Shown here piece by piece: positions 1 through 13,199 of a stretch of 64,000 nt of DNA. Both the position numbers and the translations under genes were made by a program. This stretch comes from Rutidosis leptorrhynchoides (Eukaryota; Streptophyta; Magnoliopsida; Asterales; Asteraceae): contig NC_092335.1 of the NCBI RefSeq assembly GCF_046630445.1, positions 628,525,501 to 628,589,500 on the forward strand, written 5' to 3'. The notes under the pieces were generated by a model that saw only the letters and a list, made by a program, of their open reading frames with translations, had not been told where the DNA came from and searched no databases. Position 1 is the first letter of the stretch; each line of letters begins with the position of its first letter.

Positions 1-386
1 CATCTTGTATAATTAGGGAAAAGATTTTTGGAATGAAATAGATTATAGGACTAATTTGGTATTCCACAAAACATAGTTTACATATGTATTTATAATACCA
101 GAATTCCATAAGTTACGGAGGATTTTACGGAAGATGTCAGGCAAAGTTTACTGTAATAGATATGCCAAGATATGAATTTTGTCTATACACTATCTATGCA
201 ATCAATGCAATAAGATGCGTTTAGACTTATGATGATAGACAGGTAATTTCCGACAAGAAATGATAAGCAAAACTTTTGACATGCAGACACAGTCGAAGTC
301 CAGACTTACTAATGCATCCTAACAACTATCAGTTAGACACACTCATGTAAGACCTGGTTCGCTACGACCAACGCTTTGATACCAAC
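1..386 (-). mobile_element. Element 1: 5' internal leader (partial)
   Basis: Non-coding leader just downstream of the 5' LTR of a minus-strand LTR element that continues past the left window edge. It is clearly related to the leader of element 2 (about 12770-13200): both share the stretch around CCATAAGTTACGGAGGA, the 'tagacacact' phrases and the primer site. No coding frame is seen in this part. Confidence 0.75.
371..384 (-). promoter_or_regulatory. Primer binding site, element 1
   Basis: The minus strand reads TGGTATCAAAGCGT two bases from the LTR end. This matches the plant initiator-Met tRNA primer site (TGGTATCAGAGC) with one mismatch, and fixes the element as minus-oriented. Confidence 0.8.
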
Positions 387-2204
387 TATGACGATCGCAC
401 CAAATCCATATGGACGAACACATCATTCATCGATTTTATTGCGAGGTATTTGACCTCTATATGATACGTTTTGTAAACATTGCATTATTTTGAAAAGGCA
501 CACCATAAATGAATATTTAAATCAAAGGTTTTCGACATATGATGATTTCTACATATAGACAATCACCGTAAATAATAGTTTACAATAGTACTTCCGTTGA
601 TAATGCAGTCAAAATAAGATACATGGTGTTGATTTGGTGAATGCAACGTTTCCTTAAAAAATATACCATTTAAGACTCCATGCACATAGCTTGTCTAACA
701 TATAAGCAAACAGCGGAAGACTTCTAGGAACCTGAGAATAAAAATGCTAACAAGTGTTAACACAAAGGTTGGTGAGTTCATAGTTTTAATGTTTCGCATA
801 ATCTATATATAAAAGTGGATCACAAGATTTCAGTTGTTTCATCCGAAACGTTTATCAAAAGATTCTACGTAACAGAGCACCCTGGTAACTAAACTTTAAC
901 TTTATAATAAGTACCCCTGTTTTAACATACATGCAACCAACATGTACAATACACGCAATCCAACATGTACTAACCTCAAATAGCATACGTCTGTTTTATG
1001 TTTCAGGCTAGGGTTTCTATACCTGGAACAGACGGGGATGTCAAGCCCTATGGATCCATATACAACTACTCGCGCCCACCAGTTCTTATAACCGGCAGTT
1101 ACTAGTTACCAAAGCTAAGGGATTTTCGGTTCAAACTCAATGTAGAATTAAGTATGTACTTGCATCCATTGCGTTTAAAATAAAGTGCATGTATTCTCAG
1201 CCCAAAAATATAGATTGCAAAAGCATTTAAAAAAGGAGCAAATGAAACTCACCTTAGCAGCACATAAAGTCGTTCACCGAAATGTGACCAAAACTCGGAA
1301 TACCAAATAACCGTAGATCTCAACCTAGAGAACATATGTTGGTCAATAAATGTCTATCAAGCTAGGTCAGGTCATAGTGTATCACAATCCTAATGCTCGA
1401 GATCGACATACAAAAGTTATCAAAAGTCATTTCAAAAAGTCAATCTGACTCAATACAATAGTTGAATGATCATGGCAATCGAAACATCTTAACATTTCAC
1501 ATAGTTTCCCAATTCTTGTAAAATTAAACTATAGTTTTTATAAGGCTTTAAAATATAATAAAATAATCAGTTTTGACAATTGTTCAACCAAATGAGACGT
1601 GCCTTATATAAGAATTCAATTACTCGGCTGGTAATATTTAAAATCCAATTTATCAATCTCATAAACAAGTTGTTTAAATATCAATTACAGATTCAAAAGC
1701 AATTTTAATTAACGTCAATCATAATTCAGTTGACCGTGTTCATCAAAATTACGCGATTTCTAAATGAAAAGTAATTGATTTTTAGCCAGCTTTCCAAAAA
1801 TATGCATATCATATACTTTTTATCAGTAGCATATGTATCAAATTCGTGTTTCATCATAAACTATCAAATGACAAAATTAAAGCATACAAGCATGCATAAA
1901 CATATATACTCGAGCACTAGACATGGATAGAATATTAATATATAAAAGATAAGATATGAATGCTCACGTATCAATATTGTGATTCAATATTGCAGGAAAG
2001 TACGTAGACGCAACAGAGATGATAAACACTAGGTTTGACTTGCGAACAATACCCACAAACATTACCCATAACCTCCATAGCTATGACCAATTTAAGAACT
2101 TGTTTTGAAAGTGACAAGCCCATGACCTCGTCGTAGTATTTTATGTATAATACTAATTAATAATAATACTACTAATAATATTAAAATTAATAATAATATT
2201 AATC

Positions 2205-2206
<2 letters not shown>

Positions 2207-2300
<94 letters not shown>

Positions 2301-2302
2301 TA
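2207..2302. repeat. (AAT)n microsatellite
   Basis: About 95 bp of uninterrupted AAT/TAA trinucleotides inside the LTR of element 1. It produces spurious poly-Leu and poly-Ile open frames. Confidence 0.95.
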
Positions 2303-2402
2303 AATAATAAATATATAACAGAGGGAGTAAGATATAGAATATGTGTGTGTGTGTACGTCGAGCAAATTGGCCAATTTATAAAATGTTTCTGAAACCTGAC
2401 TG

Positions 2403-2450
2403 CCATGCGATCGCATGGATTCTCAGTGCAATTCCCATGCGATCGCATGG
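2403..2450. other. Paired 16-18 bp palindromes, 32-bp spacing
   Basis: CCATGCGATCGCATGG occurs at 2403-2418 and again at 2435-2450, start to start 32 bp. The second extends to 18 bp with a C/G outer pair. CTGACAG follows 6 nt after the second site. The surroundings are AT-rich, so the GC-rich pair stands out. Function is unknown; a protein-binding site or RNA hairpin is inferred. Confidence 0.85.
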
Positions 2451-2685
2451 GATGCCCTGACAGCTCACAAACTTTTGTTGTTTTGCTTGTCGACATAATT
2501 AAATATAATATATATAATTTATATTAATTAATTATATAATATATTATATTCTCTTGTCTAGTTGACTTGTAATTTTTGTTCCGATGTCTTGTACATTTAC
2601 GTTCAACTTATGTCTCGCTTTCAGTTTCTCGAACGCATTTTCGTACGCTTAGAAAACTAATACTTTTCGTTTCGCGAATCGTACC

Positions 2686-4691
2686 TGATAATGCTAAAAA
2701 CGAACATATATTTCATAGCATTATCCCTCAAGAAAGACAAGCTTTTAGTTGCAATTGTTCTATTTACAAGTGATATTCGCTTAAATAATAAAAGGTGAAG
2801 ACAAAAGACAGATTCGACGAATTGAAGACTCAAACGACCAAAAAGCTCAAAAGTACAAAGTACAATCAAAGTGGTTCCAATTATTGATAAGAAACGTCTC
2901 AAAATTACAAGAGTACAAGATTCAAAACGCAAAGTATACGATAGAAAATAGTACGAAAGGACGTTCGAAAATCCGGAACCGGGACATGAGTCAACTCTCA
3001 ACGCACGACGCAACGGAGCGAAAGTTACAAATTAATTATGTATATAAATATAATATAATATATAATTAAATATATAAATTATATATATATTATATTTATA
3101 TAATAAAACGTCGGCAAAGAAGATCCAAAAAGGGATGAGCTGTAAAAGCAAACTACGCGACTTGCGGAGTTTGAAGGGTTAGAGTACCGCGACTCGCGGA
3201 GAAACCAGGTCCCAGAATGTCTATAAAAGGCAGCGAATTCGACGAGTTTTAAATATCCATCCATCAATCTCTCTATCTATATGTAAACGTATATATATAT
3301 ATATATATTTAAATTTTAATTTTAATTTTAATTTTAAATCCTAATAATAAGGGTATGTTAGCGAATGTTGTAAGGGTGTAAGTCAAAATTCTGTCCGTGT
3401 AACGCTACGCTATTTTTAATCATTGTAAGTTATGTTCAACCTTTTTAATTTAATGTCTCGTAGCTAAGTTATTATTATGCTTATTTAATCCGAAGTAATC
3501 ATGATGTTGGGCTAAATACTAAAATTGGGTAATTGGGCTTTGTACTATAATTGAGGTTTGGACAAAAGAACGACACTTGTGGAAATTAGACTATGGGCTA
3601 TTAATGGGCTTTATATTTGTTTAACTAAATGATAGTTTGTTAATTTTAATATAAAGATTTACAATTGGACGTCCCTATAAATAACCATATACACTCGATC
3701 GGACACGATGGGCGGGATATTTATATGTACGAATAATCGTTCATTTAACCGGACACGGGAATGAATTAATAGTCTATGGAATTATTAAAATAGGGGTGAA
3801 ATTATGTACAAGGACACTTGGCGTAATTGATAACAAAGTATTAAAACCTTGGGTTACACGCAGTCGATAACCTGGTGTAATTATTAAACAAAGTATTAAA
3901 ATCTTGTTACAGTTTAAGTCCCCAATTAGTTGGAATATTTGACTTCGGGTATAAGGATAATTTGACGAGGACACTCGCACTTTATATTTATGACTGATGG
4001 ATTGTTATGGACAAAAACCAGACAGACATATTAAATAATCCAGGACAAAGGACAATTAACCCATGGGCATAAAACTAAAAATCAACACGTCAAACGTCAT
4101 GATTACGGAAGTTTAAATAAGCATAATTATTTTATTTCATATTTAATTTCCTTTATTTTATATTTAATTGCACTTTTAATTATCGCACTTTTATTTATTG
4201 TTATTGTATTTAATTGCACTTTTAATTAATTGTACTTTTTAATTATCGCAAGTTTATTTTATCGCACTTTTATTTATCGCAATTTCATTATCGTTATTTA
4301 CTTTACGCTTTAAATTAAGTTATATTTATTTTTAATATTTTACATTAGGTTTTAACTGCGACTAAGTTTTAAAATCGACAAACCGGTCATTAAACGGTAA
4401 AAACCCCCCCTTTATAATAATAATATTACTTATATATATTTTTGTATTTTTATAAAATAAAACTAATATAGCGTTAAGCTTTGTTTAAAGATTTTCCCTG
4501 TGGAACGAACCGGACTTACTAAAAACTACACTACTGTACGATTAGGTACACTACCTATAAGTGTTGTAGCAAGGTTTAAGTATATCCATTCTATAAATAA
4601 ATAAATATCTTGTGTAAAATTGTATCGTATTTAATAGTTTTTTTTTCGTTGTAAAAATAAAGCTATTTCATATACACCTCACATAACATCT
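2686..4691. mobile_element. Solo LTR nested in the element 1 LTR
   Basis: Starts TGATAATGCT and is flanked by GTACC at 2681-2685 and 4692-4696, a 5-bp target duplication. Comparison with the uninterrupted family copy at 57679-59474 shows the sequence resuming exactly at 'gtacctttgtcaaaatatag'. The right end reads ACATCT where CA would be expected, probably one substitution. No PBS, polypurine tract or coding region lies inside, so this is a solo LTR of a long-LTR family. Confidence 0.75.
3155..3199. other. Paired GC palindromes, 32-bp spacing (solo LTR)
   Basis: CCGCGACTCGCGG (odd palindrome, 3187-3199) and a one-step decayed copy ACGCGACTTGCGG at 3155-3167, 32 bp apart. This is the same geometry as the pair in the unrelated LTR at 2403-2450, with different sequence. 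Confidence 0.8.
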
Positions 4692-5037
4692 GTACCTTTG
4701 TCAAAATATAGTCTTAAATTATCCATAAACTATACCACTCGAGATATAACTTATACATTTGAGTGTTTAGGTAATTTACTTCTATAAATCAATGGCTTGT
4801 TATCTAACAAAGTATATTTAATAGTATAGTTTTAAATCAAAACGTTTTGTAACCAAGTTAATATATATATATATTCAATATTCATAACCACGTTTTAAAT
4901 ACACGTCGCAAGTTATTCATATTAATTCTTAACAATTAATATTCCAACTTATCATAAATATTTAAATAGATATTTAAACCAATAAGGTTAATGCACAGTA
5001 TCATATACTTAATACTTTGTTATGTTATCAAGTTATA

Positions 5038-5038
<1 letters not shown>

Positions 5039-5131
<93 letters not shown>
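5039..5131. repeat. (AT)n microsatellite
   Basis: About 93 bp of perfect TA dinucleotides near the outer end of the element 1 LTR. Confidence 0.95.
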
Positions 5132-5133
<2 letters not shown>

Positions 5134-5305
5134 ATTTACATATAATTGTTCGCGAATCGTCGAGAACAGTCGATGGGTAATTGAACATATGAAAGTAGTT
5201 CAAAATTATTGAGATTCAGTTTTACAGACTTTGCTTATCGTATCTGAAACGTTAAACATACAAAGATTAAGTTTAAATTTGGTCAGAAATTTCTGGGTCA
5301 TCACA

Positions 5306-5405
5306 ACTAACGATTTCGTTTGGTATGCCGAATCGACAAACAATGTCCTCCCATACAAAATTTTGCACCCTTTTTCCTGAAATTGTTGCTAGCGGTCATA
5401 CTTCA
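5306..5405 (-). pseudogene. Tat integrase core fragment between elements 1 and 2
   Basis: On the minus strand this 100-bp piece continues the integrase frame that ends at 16866, once element 2 and one CTTCA copy are removed. It encodes the stretch ending VCRFGIPNEIVS, the usual lead-in to the second catalytic Asp of Ty3 integrases. It breaks off at 5306, where the element 1 LTR begins. One in-frame TGA lies at the junction. The rest of the integrase must lie left of the window, beyond element 1. Confidence 0.75.
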
Positions 5406-6443
5406 TGTGAAGACCCATCCTAATCCATCCAGACGAAGTCCATATCGATTATAAACGATTCACAACAGTTGATTACATCGCGAGGTACTTGACCTCTATA
5501 TGATACATTTTACAAACATTGCATTCGTTTTTGAAAAGACAATCTTTCATTACATCAAAAGTTGACGGCATGCATACCATTTCATAATATATCTAAACTA
5601 TAAATGACTTAATATTAATCTTGATGAACTCAACGACTCGAATGCAACGTCTTTTGAAATATGTCATGAATGACTCCAAGTAATATCTTTAAAATGAGCA
5701 ATTTCACAGCGGAAGACTTCTTTCATACCTGAGAAAAAACATGCTTTAAAGTGTCAACCAAAAGGTTGGTGAGTTCATTAGTTTAACATAAATAATCATT
5801 TCATAATTTTAATAGACCACAAGATTTCATATTTCCATTTCTCATAAACATACGTCCCATGCATAGAGACAAAATATCATTCATATGGATTGAACACCTG
5901 GTTATCGACATTCACAATATGCATATAAGAATATCCCCATCATTCCGGGATCCTCCTTCGGACATGATATAAATTTCAAAGTACTAAAGCATCTGGTACT
6001 TTGGATGGGGCTTGTTGAGCCCGATAGATCTATCTTTAGAGTTCGCGTCAATTAGGGTGTCTGTTCCCTAATTCTTAGATTACCAGACTTAATAAAAAGG
6101 GGCATATTCGATTTAATAATCCAACCATAGAATGTAGTTTCACGTACTTGTGTCTATTTTGTAAAACAGTTATAAAAGCAGCGCATGTATTCTCAGCCCA
6201 AAAATATAAAGGGTAAAAAGGCAAATGAAACTCACCTAATGTATTTTGTAGTAAAAATACATATGACTATATTGAACAATGCAGGGTTTGCCTCGGATTC
6301 ACGAACCTATAACAATTGTGTATTCATTAATACGTATAATGTAAATCACAAAGTTTCATTTATTAATATGTATTATTTGTATATTTATAATTTTGTAGAA
6401 TTTATTCTAAATTCTATTCTAAAACGTATACTTATATTATATC

Positions 6444-7043
<600 letters not shown>

Positions 7044-7216
7044 TGATAATATTAATCATAAATTCAATATTAGTAACAATAATATTACTAATAATAATAA
7101 TACTTAATATCATGATAATATGAATGGATAAAATTTATTTACATGTAAAAATAACAATAATAATAATAATAAAGATTTTTAGTTTTGGAGACTACCTCCA
7201 AAGAGCATTTTAAAAA

Positions 7217-7290
7217 AAAATTGCCACCCGCAAGTATCGAACCCGAGACCTCCTGAAACCCAGCACTATCCCTTAACCATGTCTCCATGA
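7217..7290 (-). repeat. tRNA-like / SINE-like remnant with B box
   Basis: The minus strand contains GGGTTCGATAC, a good RNA polymerase III B box, about 30 nt after a weak A-box-like GGATAGTGCTGGG, and ends in a T run (minus strand). It is too short and too unstructured for a tRNA gene, so a tRNA-derived SINE fragment fixed in this LTR family is more likely. The same block lies at 15046-15116 in the other LTR. Confidence 0.4.
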
Positions 7291-8395
7291 AAAAGATTCT
7301 ATTTCGTTCCTAAAAACTATCTCAAACCTTAATTGATTTCGAAACATAACCACGAACTCAAATTTGATCCAAGAACAAATGTTGACTTTTTAGTTTTAAA
7401 TATTTGACTCTCAAATTCTCCCTCAATTTGATGAATTGGAATCTGAAACTTTGAGGAAACGTTCATGACATGATTTAAAACACCTCTGCACTTTTAGATT
7501 TTGAAATGGTAATTGAATTCGAATTATGAAAGAATTTACCAAGAACAGAGTTATCGGTTTAAAAAAAATAAAATAAATAAATAAATTTCCTTTTTCCTGT
7601 GATTTGCTGCCCCTCTATTATAATGGGATTGGAGTGGACTATTAGTGGATTCCATTTTGTTTGTATTGATGAATCAATTCGAGAGTTCCAAATTGATAGA
7701 CAAAAAAGGACGATAATTAAAATAAAATAACAATTTGATGTCAATATTTTCCTGATTTCGTACGATTTGGAATCTGAAAAACTTGTTTCTATCTGATTAG
7801 TGTTACAGAGGTGTGAATATAACTGAATTGAAAATAAAATACTGATAATTAATAATAAAATTACTAATAATAATGTTTATAATAAAACCATTAATAATAA
7901 TAATAATATCACTAAAATAATACAACTAATAATAAGGATATTGATAATACAATTGTTTATTTTTAGTAATATTATTAATATTAATAACACTAATAATAAT
8001 ACTAGTAGTTATATTAATGATAATAATAATATCAATAATAATATAAACAATTTCATATAGTAAATTTCATATTATAATTTTGATGATACTACTAATACTA
8101 ATTATAACAATATTAATGTTATTAATAAAATTGATAATAATGATATTATAACAACTCTTCCTAACAAACTTCATATTTATATGTTATATATACTAATATT
8201 ATTAATACTAATATTATTATTAGTATTTAGGTACTTGATATAGTAATTATATTTTAATTTACAAGAAGTTTAATGTGTTAACATTATATCTTATTATTTA
8301 TATAACATTTAATAGTCTTATATCATATTATGTTTTGTACCAAACATTTGTTATTTATATATTATATACATACATATAATATATTTTCATAATAC

Positions 8396-8480
<85 letters not shown>

Positions 8481-8773
8481 TTTATCAGTAACCTAATTGA
8501 TCTAATTATTATTTTTACTTTTTAAGTTTAAATAAATTATAGTCTACTTTATTAATTCAAAATATTATATATATATTTATATTTGTTGTTATATCTACAT
8601 ATATATTTACCTATTTATTTACAAATAGTTGTTCGTGAATCCTCGGAATTAATCAAAGGTTATATATAAACAGTTCAGAGATTTTAAGACTCATCATTAC
8701 AGACTTTGTTTATCGTGTCGAAAATTTATAAAGATTAAGTTTAAATTAGGTTGGAATTTCCCGGGTCGTCACA

Positions 8774-8812
8774 GTACCTACCCGTTAAAGAAATTTCGTC
8801 CCGAAATTTGAG
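8774..8812 (-). promoter_or_regulatory. 3' internal end / polypurine tract, element 2
   Basis: The minus strand reads AACGGGTAGGTAC directly before the LTR start TGTGACGACCC. The same 3' tract precedes the 3' LTR of the chromovirus at 27052, showing shared ancestry of the replication signals. Confidence 0.6.
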
Positions 8813-9261
8813 TGTGGTTGTCATGGGTAACAATAAAAATGTTTTCATGACGAATATGAGTTGATAAATAGAATTTTTTCATTATTGATTAACATAGATT
8901 AAACGATTCGATTATGTAGCGTGTACGAATGAAGCTATTACCAAAGGGTGAAATGAGTAGGTATAGATTCGTCATATCTTTTGACGCAGATAGGGTTGAA
9001 TTTAGAAAAATAAGGTGCGTCTTAGCTGTTGACGTCGTCTTGGTTGAATTCCGAAATTCAAGGGATTTAGAGAAAATCTTGAAGATCTTTAAGATCTGAT
9101 TCTTCGGCGAATAAGGAAATTAAGATCTCTCGAATTAAATGCGGTGATCTGCTTCGATTACTCTGTCTGATATTTCCATTATAAATTAAACTCTTCCGTT
9201 CCATTATTCTCACCATTCCTATACTTTCCTTCTTGTTTCATATATTCAAAGGATTCTGAGA

Positions 9262-9435
9262 ATGCTTAATCCAGTTCTGATCCTTGTCCTCATCCTTATT
9301 ATCGCAACAATCATTCTCATTTTCCAACTTTCACCAGAGGAATCTGCTTTCTTCTACTTCGCCCTCGGGATTATAATGTTTTTAATTCTCCCGTGTCTTT
9401 ATGTTGCGATAAACATTGATATACACGGTTTGTAA
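9262..9435 (+). CDS. Small hydrophobic ORF, antisense in element 2 (57 aa)
   Basis: Starts MLNPVLILVLILIIATIILI and ends YVAINIDIHGL. Two hydrophobic segments (about residues 4-23 and 30-49) are separated by a short polar link with PEE, suggesting a two-helix membrane hairpin. It runs on the plus strand, opposite to the element. A pyrimidine-rich leader precedes it (about 9175-9255). No family is recognised. A chance AT-rich hydrophobic frame is possible, although the Leu/Ile codons are mixed rather than from a microsatellite. Confidence 0.3.
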   Translation: MLNPVLILVLILIIATIILIFQLSPEESAFFYFALGIIMFLILPCLYVAINIDIHGL

Positions 9436-9937
9436 TTTATGTGTTGTTATCGGGCTTTTTATTCTCCCTTATATTTCAAAGCTCTATGCTTTTGTTTTCT
9501 CTTCCCGACTTCAAGTCAAGCGAATAATGGTCCAGAATTTGTAGATATAGAGTTTCAAATTATCATAATATACAAGGTAGAAAGGAAAGGTAGTAGCACG
9601 ATTTGTTTTGTCAAATTACCTGAAACACTCAGAATAGAACTATCAAGAATATATATTCTTGATATGTTTATATATCAGATAAAATGTAAGAATCGTGTAA
9701 CATGGCACATGATGATGTTATAATCTGTGAATCATCATATCCCATTCAGAAACTCAGCATGACTTACTGTAATATAATCACGTTGATCAAGTGTCATTAT
9801 ATTATACTAACTCATGCATCAGTTCCTAATATTACTTCAATAACATTCATATTTTAAGCTCTAAAGTTTACAGAATATAGAAACTAATAGTTCCTATATG
9901 ATGTAACACTGATATCATGATGAGATTAATGATTTCA

Positions 9938-10560
9938 GATAAGAATAGTTATGAAAATATCTTCAGAAATATGTAGGATATTTATAATGAAAGATACGAT
10001 AATATCTTTGAATATCTAAGATCAGAGAATGATGGAGACTATTGTCTGCAAGGGTTTAGAGTAACGAGCAAGATATTCGCTAAAGATTTCAGCAGACATT
10101 GAATCATTTAGATTCTTTGAAGTCAAACTTATTCTTTGTGATTTGTCCACGGCTTTCTTCATAATTTCGCGTAATCTGCTTTTCGGTACTAATTTTTCTC
10201 TTGAATGTTTCCAATATAATGATACCCAGGAAGCACGAAGAGGCATATAATTTCGGACGAGAATATTTTTGAAAATATCCTCAGAAATATCGAAGATATT
10301 GATGATGATATTTTGAAATTTCTAAGTTCGATGGTTGATGGAGAAAGATTTTTCGCAAGATTTTAACATGAGTACAGAGCAAGATATTCGTTGAAGGTTT
10401 CATCGGATCCAGAATTACCTAGATTCTATGAATTTAGGGTATGTTACTTGTATTTCTCCTTGGTTTCCTTTATGGTTAGCTCAATCTGCTTTCCAGTTCC
10501 AACTTTTCTGAGCTTTTCCAACATACTAATCTTTATCATCAAACTTTCGATGATTATGGT
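9938..10560. repeat. Diverged tandem duplication, about 310-bp unit
   Basis: Two adjacent copies (about 9938-10245 and 10250-10560) share the ordered phrases 'gaaaatatc(t/c)tcagaaatat', 'gatggaga', 'gagcaagatattcg' and 'cctagattct/tttagattct'. It lies in the gag-pol-free interior of element 2, and no coding frame persists across both copies. Confidence 0.55.
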
Positions 10561-12330
10561 CATTTACGGTTATCTACAGTTTCTGCTGCTTCATTCAGCT
10601 TTTTCAACATTCAGAGTATTGATTTGTGACTGAGTGCTTTTCAGAATTTCAGAATGAGAGATCATAATTCTAAGAGATAAATGTCATATATATAACTGTT
10701 GATGTAGATATGCTGTGAGTTTTCAAAGTACTGATTGCTGATTCCCGGTAATTGTTATGGCAGTTCTCGTTATAAGATGTGGATGAGTATATGATAGGGT
10801 TTCAATGAATAAATATAATGATTTATCAGAGGGATTTGAGCCAAAAAGCAACAAGGTTGCTGGTACGTCTGCTGGTAATATGGTGGAATATAAAAGAATT
10901 CTCCGGTTTTAAAAGGGTAATTGTATATATCAGGATTTATAGTAAGGTTACTTCGAATGAAAAGTCGAAGTTGAATTGCTGAAGCTGTGACAAAATTGGC
11001 TAATTTGGAAAGGAATTGCAAAGTTATTTTCGGTGATAACAACGCCAAAGGAGCTAGCACAGGTACGTGTTAAACGTTTATACAGGTTCTGAGAATTTTT
11101 CAGGTGCATAACTATATGCATAATCTTTCTTTTCGTAGATGAAATGCGGTTGGTTCATCCTCTCGATTTAGGTGTTTCCAAGATTCGTGAAAGGTTTGAA
11201 CGCAGATTGTAATTGTCAAGATACAAATGAGGTTAAGATAAAATCAAGTGGCAAACTTGAAGAATTGTTTAGTTTCATATGTTATAATCAATATTTTAAT
11301 TTATTTTAATTGTCCAATGTTGGTGGCCCTCAATTGATAGTCCACAGTTAGCAATATATATAATTTTCGAATTAATTAATACGTGTCGTGACCCGTATAC
11401 GTCTCAGACTCGATCACAACTCAAATTATATATATTATTGTAGAATCAACCTCAACCCTGTATAGAGAACTCATTCATTACTGCATATAGAGTGTCTATG
11501 GTTATTTCAAATAATATATATATATAAATGCGTCGATATGATATGTCAAAACCTTGTATACGTGTCCCGATATTTAAAGTGCGTAAAATAAATAACAGAA
11601 ATTAAATAACGATAAATAAAGTGCGTAAAGTAAATAACAGAAATTAAATGACGGTAAATAAAATTGCGAGAATGTAAATTGCGATAATTAAATTGCGATA
11701 AATAAAATGTAATACGGAATTAACAGTTAGCTAGGAACAGTTAGCTGGAAACAGTTAGCGTGGATTCTTAAAAAATTATTTTTTTTTATATTGTTAATTA
11801 GTCTGTTTCTAATCAATTTTTATTGTGTCCATTATTTCTTCATTATGCCACTTGTGGGATTCTGATAGGTCAAAATCCAAATATGAAATTGAATGAAAAG
11901 GGTTATTTTACAGTGAACGGATACGTATAACGGTGGTTGTAAGTAGGATAGTAAATGACTGTTGAATCAGATTCGAAGAATGTACAGTTTAACTAATTAA
12001 TGTGAAATCTAAATATTCCTCGGGTACTACCTACCCGTTAAAATATTTTCACCATTAACAGTTTGTACGAAAAAAAATTTTTAATTACAATCTTTATGAA
12101 AATATATTTACATATATATTCTCTTCAGATGTAATCATGGATTTAATGAGTTAATATGATGTTAATCTCATTTGATTTACCGTTTGAACAAGAATATTAA
12201 ATCTCTAAAACATTAGAGATTACATAATCGCCATGTCGAACGAAGATAATTGATGTAGTACGGGTGTTGTTACTGATGGTACTGTTGGTGCCGGTGATGT
12301 TGCTGAAGCTGATATGTTTTGCACCATATT
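10561..12330. other. Element 2 interior without recognisable genes
   Basis: AT-rich sequence; open frames here are short and unlike any family I know. At 12015-12040 it contains TACTACCTACCCGTTAAAA, a phrase also found between gag and the leader ORFs of the chromovirus (about 31770), which marks a shared leader architecture. Confidence 0.5.
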
Positions 12331-12744
12331 TTACAAGGCTACAACTCGGGCGCGAAGCTCGTTGACTTCTTCTATTATACCTTGAAGATTGTCGGTTCGG
12401 ACGAGCGGATGAATGAGATTTAGATTCTGAGATAGTATATGATCGTGATGAGATACTCTGGAAATGAGAGAGAAAATAGTGTCTCGAACAGGTTCGTCGG
12501 TAAACGCTTCAGGTTCATTGTCAAAAGGTGAATTCGGTTGGTGGAAGGGATCGCCTTATTCGCGTCTCCATTGATTAAGTCGACTACGAACCCATCAGGT
12601 GAATTGGGGATGGTTGATTGATTGATTCATTCTGGTGACACCGCTCTCAGAGCTTAGGTGAATATCCATGTCGGAATAGCTGTCGGAATAACTATCGGAA
12701 TAGCTATCGGAATCTGAGGGACTCGAACTGGTTGAGGGATTCAT
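12331..12744 (-). pseudogene. Decayed acidic leader ORF of element 2
   Basis: One frame of 138 codons runs from ATG at 12744 to TAA at 12331, in element sense, between the primer site and the body. It begins MNPSTSSSPSDSDSYSDSY, a Ser/Asp/Tyr repeat, and ends in a charged, probably helical part (GIIEEVNELRARVVAL). Two internal stops (TGA after 49 residues, then TAA) are both explained by C-to-T change of CGA and CAA. It sits where the chromovirus has its acidic leader ORF (32776-33365), so it may be the same class of leader protein. No domain recognised. Confidence 0.5.
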
Positions 12745-13187
12745 ATCGTACGATCAAATGAAGGATTTTCGATAAGAAATAGACTATAGGATATAGATTA
12801 GTACCCTGCAATACATAATTTACATATGCATATATCATACTAAAATCCCATAAGTTACGGAGGAATCTACGGAAGTTGACAGGTAAGGTCTACGGTAACA
12901 GATACGCTAAGATATGAATAATCAGATACGCTAAGATATGAATAATCAGATATGCTAAGATATGAATTTATCTATACACTGTCTATGCAAGTTAAGGCAG
13001 TAAGAGATGTCTAAACTAAGAATGATAAGCAAGTAATTTCCTAAGGATGATAAGCAGATGATTTCTGACTAGAAATGATAAGCAAAACTTTTGACATGTA
13101 GACACGGTTGAAGTCCAGACACACTAATGCATCCTAACGACTTATCAGTTAGACACACTAATGCAGACTTGGTTCGCTAAGACCACC

Positions 13188-13199
13188 GCTCTGATACCA
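13188..13199 (-). promoter_or_regulatory. Primer binding site, element 2
   Basis: The minus strand reads TGGTATCAGAGC, a perfect initiator-Met tRNA primer site, two bases from the LTR edge at 13202. Confidence 0.9.

Larger units (their letters stand above)
387..5305 (-). repeat. 5' LTR of element 1, interrupted by a solo LTR
   Basis: In plus reading it starts TATGACGATCG (a decayed TGTGACGATCG, compare the second copy at 57679) and ends GGGTCATCACA at 5305. The far end abuts Tat integrase coding sequence. A 2006-bp solo LTR plus a target duplication lies inside at 2686-4691, so the unnested LTR is about 2.9 kb. It holds an (AAT)n tract, an (AT)n tract and a pair of CCATGCGATCGCATGG palindromes. 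The flank at 5306-5310 is ACTAA; the mate of this presumed target duplication lies outside the window. Confidence 0.8.

Noticed and set aside
2092..2496. Open frame of 134 codons rich in Leu
   Set aside because: Translation of an (AAT)n microsatellite; no real coding signal.
7217..7290. tRNA gene
   Set aside because: Only a B box and a weak A box; no acceptor stem or cloverleaf. Kept as a SINE-like remnant.
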